A stretch of DNA of 64,000 bases from Metaphire vulgaris (Eukaryota; Annelida; Clitellata; Crassiclitellata; Megascolecidae), in assembly GCA_018105865.1 (NCBI GenBank), contig CM030840.1, forward strand, positions 11,349,294-11,413,293, in the 5' to 3' direction. Under the pieces are notes generated by a model. The model was given only the letters and a program-made list of their open reading frames with translations, was not told the origin of the DNA and ran no database searches. This document shows positions 1 through 10,491 of the stretch, piece by piece. Made by a program: the position numbers and the translations under genes. Numbering within the stretch: the first letter of the stretch is position 1; each line of letters opens with the position of its first letter.

Positions 1-1140
1 TTTTCACCGCCTCTCGTATATCGCGGGGCCCTAGGCACGTGCCTACCATGCCTTAAAACGGCCCTGGGAGGGGGCAGGAGGTTCGTTCTCGAACACCCAG
101 AGGCTCCAGCTAATCGAACGCCAATTATTGCGTCTCACATTGGTCTACTGTATCCGCGCATACTAGAAGAAATTCAGACCGATTCAACTCATTCCAGACA
201 TTCTGAATTCTTCTCTTTAAAAAAACTGAATGGCTAATTAATGTGGCGGCGGCGGTGAGTGGTGACTGGAGTATTAGGTAATGCTTCAGAATTTCGTTTT
301 CACAATGGATTCCTCCTCCTCCTTTTGCTTTCCTCTTTTGACGGCATCAGATGTTACCAATAAGACATTGGCATTGTCTTTATCAGAATGACTCATACCA
401 TCAGGTTTTTTCTTTATAAAATATGTGGATTGGTGAATCCTATATATTCTAACAATAGATTTCCCAGTTAACCGCCTTGTCTATAAACAGATCCTACAGG
501 CAACACACAGACACACACACACACACTCACTCACACTCAGCACCTAGGCTGTGATATTTCCTGATCGATCGACGTTCTAAGATAACCTTTTCCGCCCGAA
601 CCTTCTGGCACTTTTCTGGACTTCATCATAAGCGGCACTAGTTCATTACGTAACCTCCGTCTAAATAGAATTTCTCCGAACTTCGAATTCCTGTTAGGCA
701 GGTTGGGCGCGCGACCCAGACAGCCCCCGTTCCGGAAACCAAGGCCATTGGCCGCGTCGCAAGGCGTGGCCCTTTGCCGCCGCCGCCGCCGCGGGAGCTG
801 AGTCAGGCGCCGCCGCCGCCGGCCGCGGCCCGAGCGCCTCCGGTCGCCCCAGAGCCCGTCTAGGCTCGATCAATGAATACGACGTCAATCGTTTCCATGA
901 CGCCTGCGATCTAGTACGCTAGGCGAGCACGAATAGGCGAATCGTAGTAGCGGTTTACTGGTCGAAAAATGGTCGGATTTGTTCGGAAAAAGTAGTGATT
1001 CGGTCGGAAATCGTGTTCTCAAGAGAACGGTTCTAGAATTCGATCGAACAGATCACGAGGCAGGGAAGAACTGGTGAGGTTTTTTGAACTGGGCCTCCAT
1101 TGACGCAGTTGCGTTTACTCAGGATTTGTTTACAGGCTAT
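1..1140. other. Upstream flank of the EGR gene, no gene found
   Basis: I see no credible coding region here. The segment has a short (AC)n tract near 510-530 and a GC-rich patch at about 700-860 with runs of CCG. It probably contains distal promoter sequence for the EGR gene, since GC-rich DNA and CGTCA-type half sites continue into the proximal promoter. An antisense frame over the GC-rich patch is low-complexity Ala/Pro/Arg and is not believable as a gene. Confidence 0.6.
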
Positions 1141-1148
1141 TGACGTCA
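1141..1148 (+). promoter_or_regulatory. Perfect cAMP response element (TGACGTCA)
   Basis: The palindrome TGACGTCA lies about 90 bp upstream of the TATA box and 246 bp upstream of the start codon. CREs bind CREB/ATF factors, and vertebrate Egr1 promoters carry CREs together with serum response elements. A second perfect TGACGTCA lies inside the intron at 1928-1935. The assignment is by exact consensus match plus position. Confidence 0.7.
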
Positions 1149-1185
1149 ATGGACTGTGATTGACAGCTAGCCCACCGAGGCTGTG

Positions 1186-1195
1186 CCCTATATGG
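1186..1195 (+). promoter_or_regulatory. CArG-like box (serum response element candidate)
   Basis: CCCTATATGG matches the SRF consensus CC(A/T)6GG at 9 of 10 positions. It sits between the CRE at 1141 and the TATA box at 1232. EGR genes in vertebrates are driven by SRF/ETS complexes at CArG boxes, so the position fits, but binding is inferred. Confidence 0.55.
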
Positions 1196-1231
1196 TCATA
1201 GTACTGCTGCTGCCATTCATAAGGTCGGGCC

Positions 1232-1239
1232 TATATAAA
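1232..1239 (+). promoter_or_regulatory. TATA box of the EGR gene
   Basis: TATATAAA follows a GC-rich step and lies about 160 bp upstream of the first in-frame ATG. A start site near 1260 would give a 5' UTR of roughly 130 bases. A TATA box is usual for immediate-early genes. The transcription start itself cannot be read from the sequence. Confidence 0.7.
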
Positions 1240-1393
1240 CGTCCGGTTTCATTGATGAACTTGCATCAGATGCGGACTGAGAGCGCAGGGATACGTCGTC
1301 TAATTGCGGGATATACTGTACTACTACTACTAATAATAATAATATAAAAAACCTATTCGATCGTGGACTTAGACGTATTCGATTGGAACTACA

Positions 1394-3100
1394 ATGATTA
1401 TGAACATCAGTTCGGATGCGTTATCTCTGACGAAGCTGGCGGAGCAGTTGAGTCCGACGTTCAACCCGGCGGTTATTCAAGGCTTCGGTCTCTTCTCGCC
1501 GCTTCCCGGGTCAGCGGGAATGGAGTTCGATCTTATCGCTCCCGATAGCGCCAATCTTAACACTCCCAACGTTATCGGTTCGTTGGACGAGACGTTTACC
1601 TTCATAAGACCGGAGAATTTAAACAGAAACGGTGAGTTCTAAATACAATCGATAGTTGTTTTTTTTGCGTGGACGTGATTTGGCTTTGTGCCCCGCTGCA
1701 TCGAAAATAGTTCCTGTTTATAAATGATAAAACACGGCTTGACTAGCTTCAGAATCTGTTGGTAAGACACATCAATGGTAATAGCGACGTCGCGTGGTTA
1801 TGATGCTCGAAATAGAAGCCCTTGAGGGCTGTAATTAACGCCGGGTTTGTCGTCTGGTATGTTGAACGACCTGTTATTATGTCGAATGTTTTGCTTCGTG
1901 AGTGACTGCGTCGAATTCTTCGTCGTTTGACGTCATTCGGCCGAGCGCTATTTATGGAAAGCCGTCGGCATCAGAATAACACGATTAGAATTTTTAAATT
2001 AACTTTTATCGCGAGTCGCTCCGGCTTTTTTCAATTGATATATTCAAGTCTCATGACCTTTACGTTCGGAATTCAGTATTAATCAATCGGAAATTTTTAA
2101 CGAAGAAGAAGAAAAAAGACCTTAAGTTGACTGTTCTTTGATGATGACGGCGTGCCGCAGAATTCTTCAAGCGTTTCGCATACTGAGTACATGGCTCTTG
2201 ACTCTGGGCGAGGCCCGTGCACTGCACGCCCTCTGCCGGAGTTGTTTTGAACTTGTACGGCCAGGGTAGCAGTTGAAGTGTTTCACGATGACGGCTAACC
2301 TGGCCGTGCCTGCATCCATCCAGGCGTGCGTGCTGCACGCCTGGCTGCTTCCTAACCAGGCTTAAAACAACACGCACGCCAGAGGTCGTACCAGGCTATC
2401 AGCATTTCACCTCCAGCATATATGATATGAGGACAACATTTTATGGGCAGATATTTAGAAAGTTTTAGATTCCGGAGTTATCTTTAGACCACCGATGTCT
2501 GACGAAAGCAGATAACCCCCAAATTAACAGCAGAACTGGCGGCTAAAAATAATCCCCGATTGTTTTTTAGGTTTTATTTAGATCTGTGGTCTCACGTTTA
2601 CAGCATTTAAAAGTTGACATGATTGAATCTTGGTGTGCCATCGGTTGATGCTCCTGTGCATTATGAAGTGGCGCTATAGAAGTTTAAGATTAGATTTGAT
2701 TAGATCTTAGAGATTGTGCAGAAGATGAAGTGACAATGTACAGTGTATATGCGAATAAACTAAGTTTCATAGGAGGAAAGGCAAAACGTTAATAAATTTA
2801 ATAAGAGAAGAGATTCAACCCTCTGTGCACTGTGTCGCTTGGTGGCCTATTCTTACTTAGTTTTGATTAAGCCCACACCTAGTTAAAGGTGAAGATACCT
2901 GTTTCCTAGATTTTGAGGTAACATTAGGTAACAATCCTTAATTTCAGAAGTGATCAACAAACTATGTTTACTTCCAAGATTATATTTACCTCAAAGTGGA
3001 GTTCAAGAATTTGTGTACTTGTTTTATTTATTATTTATTTGCTTATTGTATTTGTTTTCACACAGGCTAATTTAACCTCATAAGCCACTTAAAATCATGC

Positions 3101-3154
<54 letters not shown>

Positions 3155-5008
3155 CATTATTATTATTATCCCAAATGCAAGGATAATTGAATATGTATTG
3201 ATACACCTGAATGCCCAAGATCACATTTCATGATTTGATTATAGATTAGCAGGCTAATGTATTTAGTGACCCAGCTTGAATTACCCAAGAATATAAACCA
3301 ACAGATGTGCAACACCTGAATTGGAAAATCAAAATGCACAGGTTAAACCAATTATTCGTGCATAATTGAGTTCGATGTTTAGTTTGAATTAATCTTTTAT
3401 TTCAAATAATAGACCATTTTTGTTTTGTGTTCATCAGATGTTCAACAACGAGTGATTACTAGCAGTAGCAACAGCAACAACGGAGCGGCCGAAACACAGA
3501 AAGCACCCAGCGAACAACACCAACAGCAGCAGCAGCAGCAGCAACAACAACAACAGGGTCTCATCGACCTCGACACCCAAATCGTACCTCCAGGAATTTC
3601 TTCTGAGACAGCTACAACTGAAAACGTTGAACCGGCTTTTGCATTCTACTTATCGCAGCTTCTCGAAACACTTGCTCAAGGTGGAGGCAACCCCGCAGAA
3701 GCGCTCGATTCAATCGTGAACCAGCAGAACCTGTCGGAACTGGGCATAGACGACGAAGACCTTTCTTCGTTTATCGGGGTCCTTCAGAATGCAATTGCGG
3801 AGGAAATCAACGTATCGTCCGCATATTCTTCTGAGCATGTCGTAAGCTCCACCATCGACACTATGGCGTCTCTGAACGAAAGACACTGTCACATGATGTC
3901 ATCGTTGGCAGACAAACTAGGACTTACCGGATATTCATGCCAAAGCTTTGAAAATGAAGGACGCCCTTTGCAGACTTACGACTCCACTCAGTTGGTGAGT
4001 GACTTTACTGTACTCCAGCCAACTTCTGTCAATTCGTGCAGCGCTCAGATGCCAAGTCATTCATTCTACAGTGCAGGTGTACTGAATCAGCCTTCAAATC
4101 CGCCTTCGAACGGTTTCTGCTTGGCTCCTGAGAACGAGATGAAGCCAAATTTCTGTGTACCCATGGAAGAGGTTTCCTCTACGATAAGAAGTTCCATGAC
4201 GTATGGCATGAGGCAGCCACCAAGCTATAGCCAGTGCGTTAGAAGACCACTTCCAGTTTCTGAGGCGACTTCCAATTTCGAAATGTCTTATCAGCCAGCT
4301 CCAGTTCAATGTCGTGGACAGATACCGGCTTCTTGTTCCAATCCAGTCTCGTGTTCTTGGGGAGTTGTCTCAAGCAACAGCTCCGATAGTTGTAACACAG
4401 CAGCACTGTTTGGAATGGATGGTGGAATGTCTTTACTTGACTCATCAGTTGTCATCAAGACTGAACCGGTCGACTGGAATCTAACTCCTGGATGTTGCAC
4501 GTACAGTCAGCCAAAAAACAATCGTGTTGGAATCAACAGCGCGTCGTCTAAGAGCGCCATGGCTTCGAGGGCTCTACTCCATCTTGACCCGAAGGTGAAA
4601 CTGATGCCGATGAAGCCTAGAAAATACCCTAACCGCCCTAGTCGTGTTCCAGTGAAGGACAGGCCGTTTCCCTGCCCTGCGGAATCCTGCGATCGGCGAT
4701 TTTCGAGAAGCGACGAACTTGCTCGCCACGTTCGGATCCACACCGGACAGCGTCCATTCCAGTGCCCAGTATGTCAGAGGGCGTTCAGCCGTAGCGACCA
4801 CCTCACAACACATCTGCGAACGCACACGGGCGAAAAACCCTTCGCGTGCGACATCTGCGGCCGCAGATTTTCAAGGAGCGACGAGAAGACAAGACACATG
4901 AGAGTTCACAACAAGCAGAAGGCAAAAGCATCTGACAACGACTCGAAAGGCATCGTTACTACTAAAAGCGCCTTAAACCACTCCAACTGCACAAGTCCCC
5001 ACAACTGA
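1394..5008 (+). CDS. EGR: EGR (Zif268/Krox) family C2H2 zinc-finger transcription factor, two coding exons
   Basis: Coding exons are 1394-1631 and 3438-5008. They join in phase 1 (the last G of exon 1 plus AT make an Asp codon) to give about 602 residues. The ATG at 1394 is chosen because an in-frame TAG lies at 1370; a second ATG follows at 1400. Three C2H2 fingers lie near residues 492-514, 522-542 and 550-570, joined by TGQRPFQ and TGEKPFA linkers. The recognition helices RSDELAR, RSDHLTT and RSDEKTR keep the contact residues of Zif268 (R/D/E/R, R/D/H/T, R/D/E/R), so a GCGTGGGCG-type site is expected. Residues about 106-119 are a CAG/CAA-coded glutamine tract. A VIKTEP motif around K420 fits a SUMO site. 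The rest is Ser-rich and probably the activation region. The length and single early intron resemble vertebrate EGR1. The protein is nuclear. Family assignment is firm; orthology to one vertebrate paralogue is not implied. Confidence 0.96.
1632..3437 (+). other. Intron of the EGR gene
   Basis: The donor is GTGAGT directly after exon 1, and the acceptor is a T-rich tract ending TTCATCAG before 3438. The intron is 1806 bp, phase 1. It holds a perfect CRE at 1928-1935, a 10-bp-arm hairpin at 2320-2344, a GCGCTATAGAAG repeat motif near 2670, and an (ATT)n array at about 3101-3170. One early intron matches the gene structure of vertebrate EGR1. Confidence 0.9.
3101..3170. repeat. (ATT)n microsatellite in the EGR intron
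   Basis: About 22 ATT/TTA units, with two CAT interruptions near the 3' end. No coding significance. Confidence 0.9.
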
Positions 5009-6275
5009 ACAGCACAAGTGTGTTTACTCAGACTCTACTTTCCAAAAGCACTTCCCGCTTTCCATGCGAGCATGCGGTCGACAAAATGGATTTACCATCC
5101 TTCCCATGAATTCACTTGAACAGGTGGAGCCTTTACTTATTAGGACTTCACTGGACACAAGAACACAAAGAGCGTGGTTCACTCTTTCCAGATGGTTTGA
5201 AAGAAGCAGTGTTAGCATTCCATTGCATTAAAAATGCGAAAACTTAAATGATTGACACATCTGAGTGATTCCTATTAACCAGTATGTCAGAACTCACATA
5301 TCGAATACGAGAAAGGCTTCTAGAAACACGAAGACACTTGGTGTTACACAGTATCTGTCGACTTACAGATATTCTGCTATGCTATATCAAACGGTTTACC
5401 CGTACTTATTCAGTTCAAGGTGGAATAACAACGGTGAATCTTTCTCTCGTGATTGAACTGCTACTTTCCAAGCTAAATGCGCCACACTTGAGACTAGATT
5501 TGCTACTGCTGGTAGTAGACCCTGTTGACAGTCATTTAATTAGTCAGCTACAAACAATTGTAATTTATAAGAAATAATTTTCAATTTTGACAAGTAGTTA
5601 GTTCATTTCAAATTCATGGTTGCAATTACTATGTCACTTGTCTGTAGATAATGAATTGTTGAGCAATTTAAGCATTAGATTCTTCATGACATTATCAGAA
5701 CTATTGTTTTCTAGTTATTTTCAATTGCCTTCACGGTTGATTGAACTTCACGAATGATGATATTGAGAAACAGTCCTGTAGAACAGTGTCAATGCTGATT
5801 AGGAAGCTTATTAACATTTAAAAGATTTGTATGACATAATGTCAGCAATTGTTCAAACTGCAGCTTTAAGACTAATTTCAAGGCAGAGCCTGAAATTTTT
5901 TTTAGATTATATATTTTGCTTACTGGTAAATAAATGAATTATATATAATTTTGAAGCATAACTTTACCTTGTTGAATCACATAATTATTTTGCTAGTATT
6001 AGGTAGATAAATTAGGTATGAGATTGTTTGGTAAATGGCTGGACCATAATTTTTAAATTAAGAAATCATAATTGATTCGTTGTAAACCAAGTTGACCTAT
6101 GCTTGAAAACTTGCAATTATTAATTAGAAATATTTGTATGCAATTTTGTGCAATGCTATACACATTCTTGCACTCACTGAGAGCAACATTATTTTACATG
6201 GTACAAATGAGAGAGAATGCATGTTTACAATACGTTGTGCTGTTATTCAGTTAATAAAAGGAATTTAATGGAATT
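5009..6275 (+). other. 3' UTR of the EGR gene with AATAAA signals
   Basis: After the TGA at 5006-5008 the sequence becomes AT-rich with no believable frame. Poly(A) signals AATAAA occur at 5929-5934 and 6253-6258, and a further ATAAATAAATAAA cluster lies at 6441. Several ATTTA-like pentamers fit the unstable mRNAs typical of immediate-early genes. Which signal is used cannot be told from sequence alone. Confidence 0.6.
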
Positions 6276-7073
6276 TACTGCTGTTGGTTTTCAAATTCTG
6301 ATTTCACAATTTCATCAAAGAAATGATTTCACTGGAAGTGAAGCAAACAAAGAGTCATCTTTTAGGTTCAAAATTTTAAATTCAATCTAACAAACTATAA
6401 TTATTCAAACTACTTGCACAGCATTCACTTGCAGAAATGTATAAATAAATAAATGTATATATATATACAGTTTGCAATCAATCAGCATACTAAAACTTGT
6501 ATCTCGGTGTTTTTGATGATTTAGTTTGGATTTCATATACTGAGGCTGACCAGTCTTTCGTAAACCAATATACACTGTAGGTCTACCATGATACCAGGCT
6601 CGAATGTAATACTTTGTTCAATAAGCAAGCAGTGTAAATTTTAAAGAACAATTTTAAATTGATTGTGCTTGGAAGTTTTTTGTGATGGCACAAGCAATGG
6701 AGTTCTAAATTGTTTGAACCTTTGCAATATCAGCCTAATTTATACAGAATTTCAATAATCAAGGTAACTGTTAAGTTAACAAGAGAACTGACAAGAGTGG
6801 AAACAACAATTGTAAGAATGACAAAAGATTTCTAACCAGTGATTTTAACAAAGAAAAAAATTTGGGAACTAATTTCACATATGTTTTGTCATAAGAAATT
6901 ATAATTAGATTTGCTCACTGAATACTATAATTTAAGTAAGTAAGTAAGTAAAATCTCGTAAATTTATATAGCGCTTTGGAAAGTAGTACAGTAGTAACTG
7001 CTTATTCTTATGTGCTTAATCTTTCTTCTTGAAATAGCTATAGGCAAGGTGAGTTGTCAGCCGGGTAAAGGTC

Positions 7074-7159
<86 letters not shown>

Positions 7160-8229
7160 GAGGCGGCGTGGCAGGCTGTTATAGCTATGGAAGAAATAAT
7201 TTACAGGATATTTAAAGAAATAAACGTATTTTACAAGAAACTGGAATGACTCGAAGAGTTAATGACTCATTAAACTGTCCAGAGTAAAAGTTATGCAGAA
7301 TAGGCTTACTGTTATAATGGTATTCGTATTTACATCAATTTCCAGAATCTGTCCAAAAGGTGTGGGAACGCCGTTCCCGTGCGATCCACTGAAAAAACAC
7401 TATTTCTAACTTATCTGAATCTATCTAATGTGCAACCAATTTTGTATACTTGATTAATGTGGACATTGATTGACATAATAGGGCCTAACGTGTATTATTA
7501 TTACCACCCTGTTCCATTATTAAAGTGATCTAATTGTCGAATTTAAGTATCTTATTTTCTCATTCTATTGGAAGAGAAAGAAAAGACACTAATTAACGTA
7601 AAAGATCACCTAAAGGAAAATTCATTGCAGCTGAAAAGTAGTTTTTAATTAGAAATTTAGACATTTCTAGAGTTCTAGATTAGACTAGTTCAAAATAAAA
7701 TAAATAAAAGTATGGCGATCTAGGTCATCTAGCCAAGAAATAAGGCTCTTGAAATGTCCTTTTAAAATTTATTTAACTATTTTGGGATCGCTGCATTACG
7801 TGACTCGCTCAATTTGCTTCCGTTCTAAAAATAGATGAGCAAGCACTTCGCCAACTCACCGACCATTCAGTGCTGTTGAGTGTTAAGCCTGTTGTCAATG
7901 AGTTCGGGTTAGTGAGTTATTATCACTTGTGTTTCCTATAGTCACTATGGTTTGTGGCTATCGCTAGAGGACGCCAGTGCATTGGAAGACCTCATTCAAA
8001 GCGACAACGTCTCTGTCATCGATACTAGGCCAATCAGCTAGTCTAACATTATCCAAATGGTACTGGTACTAGTAAACGAGGTAGGCTACGTGGTCTTTAT
8101 AATGCTTAGGCACTGGTCCTGGAATGCAACAGTAAATCTACGTGCAATGCATGATGTATAACAGTATAAGCCTTTGAATGTATAAGCCTTTGAAAAGTAT
8201 TTCCCTAGAATTAATTAAACACATAAGAA
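6276..8229. other. Gene-less stretch, AT-rich
   Basis: No coding region is supported. It contains an (AAGT)n short run near 6935, a TTTATATAGCGCTTT repeat motif near 6962, and the AGT/AGC array listed separately. Confidence 0.6.
7074..7158. repeat. (AGT)n(AGC)n compound microsatellite
   Basis: About 16 AGT units run directly into about 12 AGC units. The AGT-to-AGC change is one transition, and the same CTA/CTG pairing recurs at 23.4 kb and 45.5 kb. Confidence 0.9.
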
Positions 8230-8589
8230 CAGTGGCGGCTCCACATGGGGTGGGGTGAGGGGTCGTGCCCCTATTTGGGACCTTATACTTACTACTACAT
8301 ACCTACAGTGACGGGCAATTAACTAAAACATTAGTTAAACTATAACTAAATTCAAATTAGAAATAAGTAGTTAAACTTTTAGTTGCAAGCTAAATTTCTA
8401 ATATAGTTAACTAAACTAAAAAATATAGTTGAACTTTTTGCAACTAATTTTACAACTATTTCCTAGGTATCAGGTAGCTGCTCACGAAAACATAGACGAG
8501 GCTCGCAAGTCGCAACATGAACATATCAGTCAATGAACCATTGAGATCAATGTAACTCAATGTAAATGTCTTTTCAACTCTTTTAACAC

Positions 8590-8766
8590 CAGGGTTATTT
8601 CTAGGATTATCAATTTGGGGGAGGGGGTGTCGGTATATTCTGGGGGTCCTCTGCCGAAAAAGTCTGACAAGCAAAAAAGATAATCCCAGGCTCAGATTGG
8701 AGGTGTTGAGGGGGTGTTGGTCTCAGATTGGGGTTTAGGGTTTTAGGGGGTGTAAAAATATCCCTG
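8590..8766. mobile_element. CAGGGTTATTT-family MITE
   Basis: The left end CAGGGTTATTTCTAGGATT pairs with a right end ATATCCCTG. The flanks TTTAACAC and ATTAACAC agree at 7 of 8. It holds the shared internal dyad (TGACAAGC, A-tract) at 8664-8687. Copies lie at 43371, 46002 and 58567. Confidence 0.8.
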
Positions 8767-8917
8767 ATTAACACTCATTATTACCTATTACATTTTTCAT
8801 TATTGCTGCTCTTGCGATTGCCTGTATGAGCCACTACAAACAGACCAGCAGTTCGTTTTATACAAAATTACTCAAAGTTAGACTATAATTATTGTCTATT
8901 TAATATTTAAGTCTTAG

Positions 8918-9109
8918 CGGTGGCGGCTCCACAGGGGGCCAGAGGGCCCGTCCGCCCGTGACCCTCTATTGAGTGCCTGGCTCCCAGGTTGCCCCCTGTT
9001 GGGACCCTATACTTAATACTACATACCTAACAACAGATGGTTGGCCCCTCATGATTATAAGTTGCCACCCCAACGGCTCCCCATTTGCCAAATCCTGGAG
9101 CCGCCACTG
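8918..9109. mobile_element. CAGTGGCGGCTCC-family hAT MITE
   Basis: A 192-bp copy with termini CGGTGGCGGCTCC and GGAGCCGCCACTG, flanked by the perfect 8-bp duplication AGTCTTAG. It lies inside the 8306-9372 element, so it is the third level of nesting. Confidence 0.9.
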
Positions 9110-9471
9110 AGTCTTAGTCTAGACTGCAGGAACACAAGTTTGTCAAGTTTGTTTGGAAAAATGACCCAGAATAGAATAGATTGAAAAGGGACTGTTATTG
9201 AGAATTCGGGACACCAATTAAAAAGGTTTAGTTAAACTATTTAGTTATTAACTACAAATTTTCAGTTAAACTTGCATTTTAACTAAACTATTTATATTTA
9301 ATTAAACTGTGAAGATAATTTTAAAAATTTAGTTAAATAGTAACTAATTAGTTAACTAGTTGCCCATCACTGCATACCTATCAACAAATGGTTGGCCCCA
9401 TGCTTAGAAGTTGCCACCCAAACGACCTCCCGACTTGCCTAGTCCTGGAGCCGCCACTGCATAAGATATAC

Positions 9472-10232
9472 CATAGATGTTGCAAACGTTTTAACGTTTT
9501 TTCTCGCCAACAAAAACGCGTTTTTTACGTTTTAAAAAATTATTTTTACGTTTTTTATTTTATTGTGTTTTTCAACGGATTATACAATATGGTATTTCCA
9601 TTATTTCTAGATCATAGATCAGACAAGCGGTGAATCAAAATGTTCATATATTAATCAAGGCGTTACACAATTTCAATTACGTGAGGTTTAGAGCCAAATC
9701 GCGGCGATATTGAAAAGTCGAAATACGAACCACATTGAGTTGAATTCTCTTGTTTTTGTTGTAAATTGTACGAAATTTATACGAAAAGGTGCGGTGTATT
9801 TAAACATATTATCGGCAATTGCTTAGAATTTCTTAGAATATGAGTTTAACCAGCTTTGAAGGTGATACGTTTACGTTAAAACTAAGATGATCGTTTCGTG
9901 TCTTGACTGTCTATGGTTTAAGAGGAGCTTATTAATGTGGCGTCAGGACAATGGTGTTTATATTTATTCAAAAAAGCTAATAACAAATTGTCACAATAAA
10001 TAAATAGGCCTACATAATATAGCGTTTTCTGCATTAGGCCTACTAATGAGTGTTTCTCGTTGTCTTGCTTTTCTTCGTCTATAAACTAATTACGCCACCA
10101 CAGTAGAAAATTAACGTGTTAATTTTTGTGTTGGCTAAAAAGTAAATGAACGTCTTTTTACGTTTTTTATATTTTCAGGAAAAACGCGTTTTTACCATTT
10201 TTATTTTAGATTTTACGTTTGCAACATCTATG
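9472..10232. mobile_element. hAT-like element with CATAGATGTTGCAAACGT termini
   Basis: Inverted termini CATAGATGTTGCAAACGT and ACGTTTGCAACATCTATG bound 761 bp. The flanks are a perfect 8-bp duplication, AGATATAC, at 9464-9471 and 10233-10240. The ends are rich in ACGTTTT and AAAACGCGTTTTT motifs in both orientations. No transposase frame is visible. Confidence 0.85.
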
Positions 10233-10278
10233 AGATATACATTATATTCAAAATTACAAATTAATTATATACTTGGCC

Positions 10279-10491
10279 CAGTGGCGGCTCCACCGGGGGG
10301 GCCAGGAACCCTATTGAGAGCCTGGCCCCCCAGAGACACAGTTTGGAAAGTTGGCAGAGCAGTATGAAACAGTGGCCCCAGTTGGGACCCTATACTTAAT
10401 GCTACATACATTAAACAACAAATGGTTGGCCCCCATGATTAGAAGTTGCCCCCCAACGGCCCCCACTTGCCAAATCCTAGAGCCGCCACTG
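10279..10491. mobile_element. CAGTGGCGGCTCC-family hAT MITE
   Basis: A 213-bp copy with termini CAGTGGCGGCTCCACC and AGAGCCGCCACTG. The perfect 8-bp duplication ACTTGGCC flanks it. The interior includes the TTGGGACCCTATACTTAATG and TGGTTGGCCCCCATGATTAG stretches shared with copies at 42032 and 59910. Confidence 0.92.

Larger units (their letters stand above)
8306..9372. mobile_element. Non-autonomous hAT-type element nested in a MITE
   Basis: The termini are CAGTGACGGGCAATTAAC and GTTAACTAGTTGCCCATCACTG-like. A perfect 8-bp duplication, CATACCTA, occurs at 8298-8305 and 9373-9380. The ends are rich in AGTTAAACTA repeats in both orientations. It carries no transposase frame and has received two further MITEs (8590-8766 and 8918-9109). 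Confidence 0.85.
8230..9459. mobile_element. CAGTGGCGGCTCC-family hAT MITE, split by a later insertion
   Basis: The left end CAGTGGCGGCTCCA is at 8230 and the right end TGGAGCCGCCACTG finishes at 9459. The flanks CATAAGAA and CATAAGAT agree at 7 of 8 bases, as expected for a hAT target duplication. A second element at 8306-9372 interrupts it; removing that leaves a MITE of about 155 bp that matches the other family members, including the TTATACTTA and ACATACCT stretch. Confidence 0.85.

Noticed and set aside
1363..1548. 61-residue frame over EGR exon 1
   Set aside because: It is out of frame with the zinc-finger gene and opens at a non-ATG codon. The frame at 1394 splices in register to exon 2.
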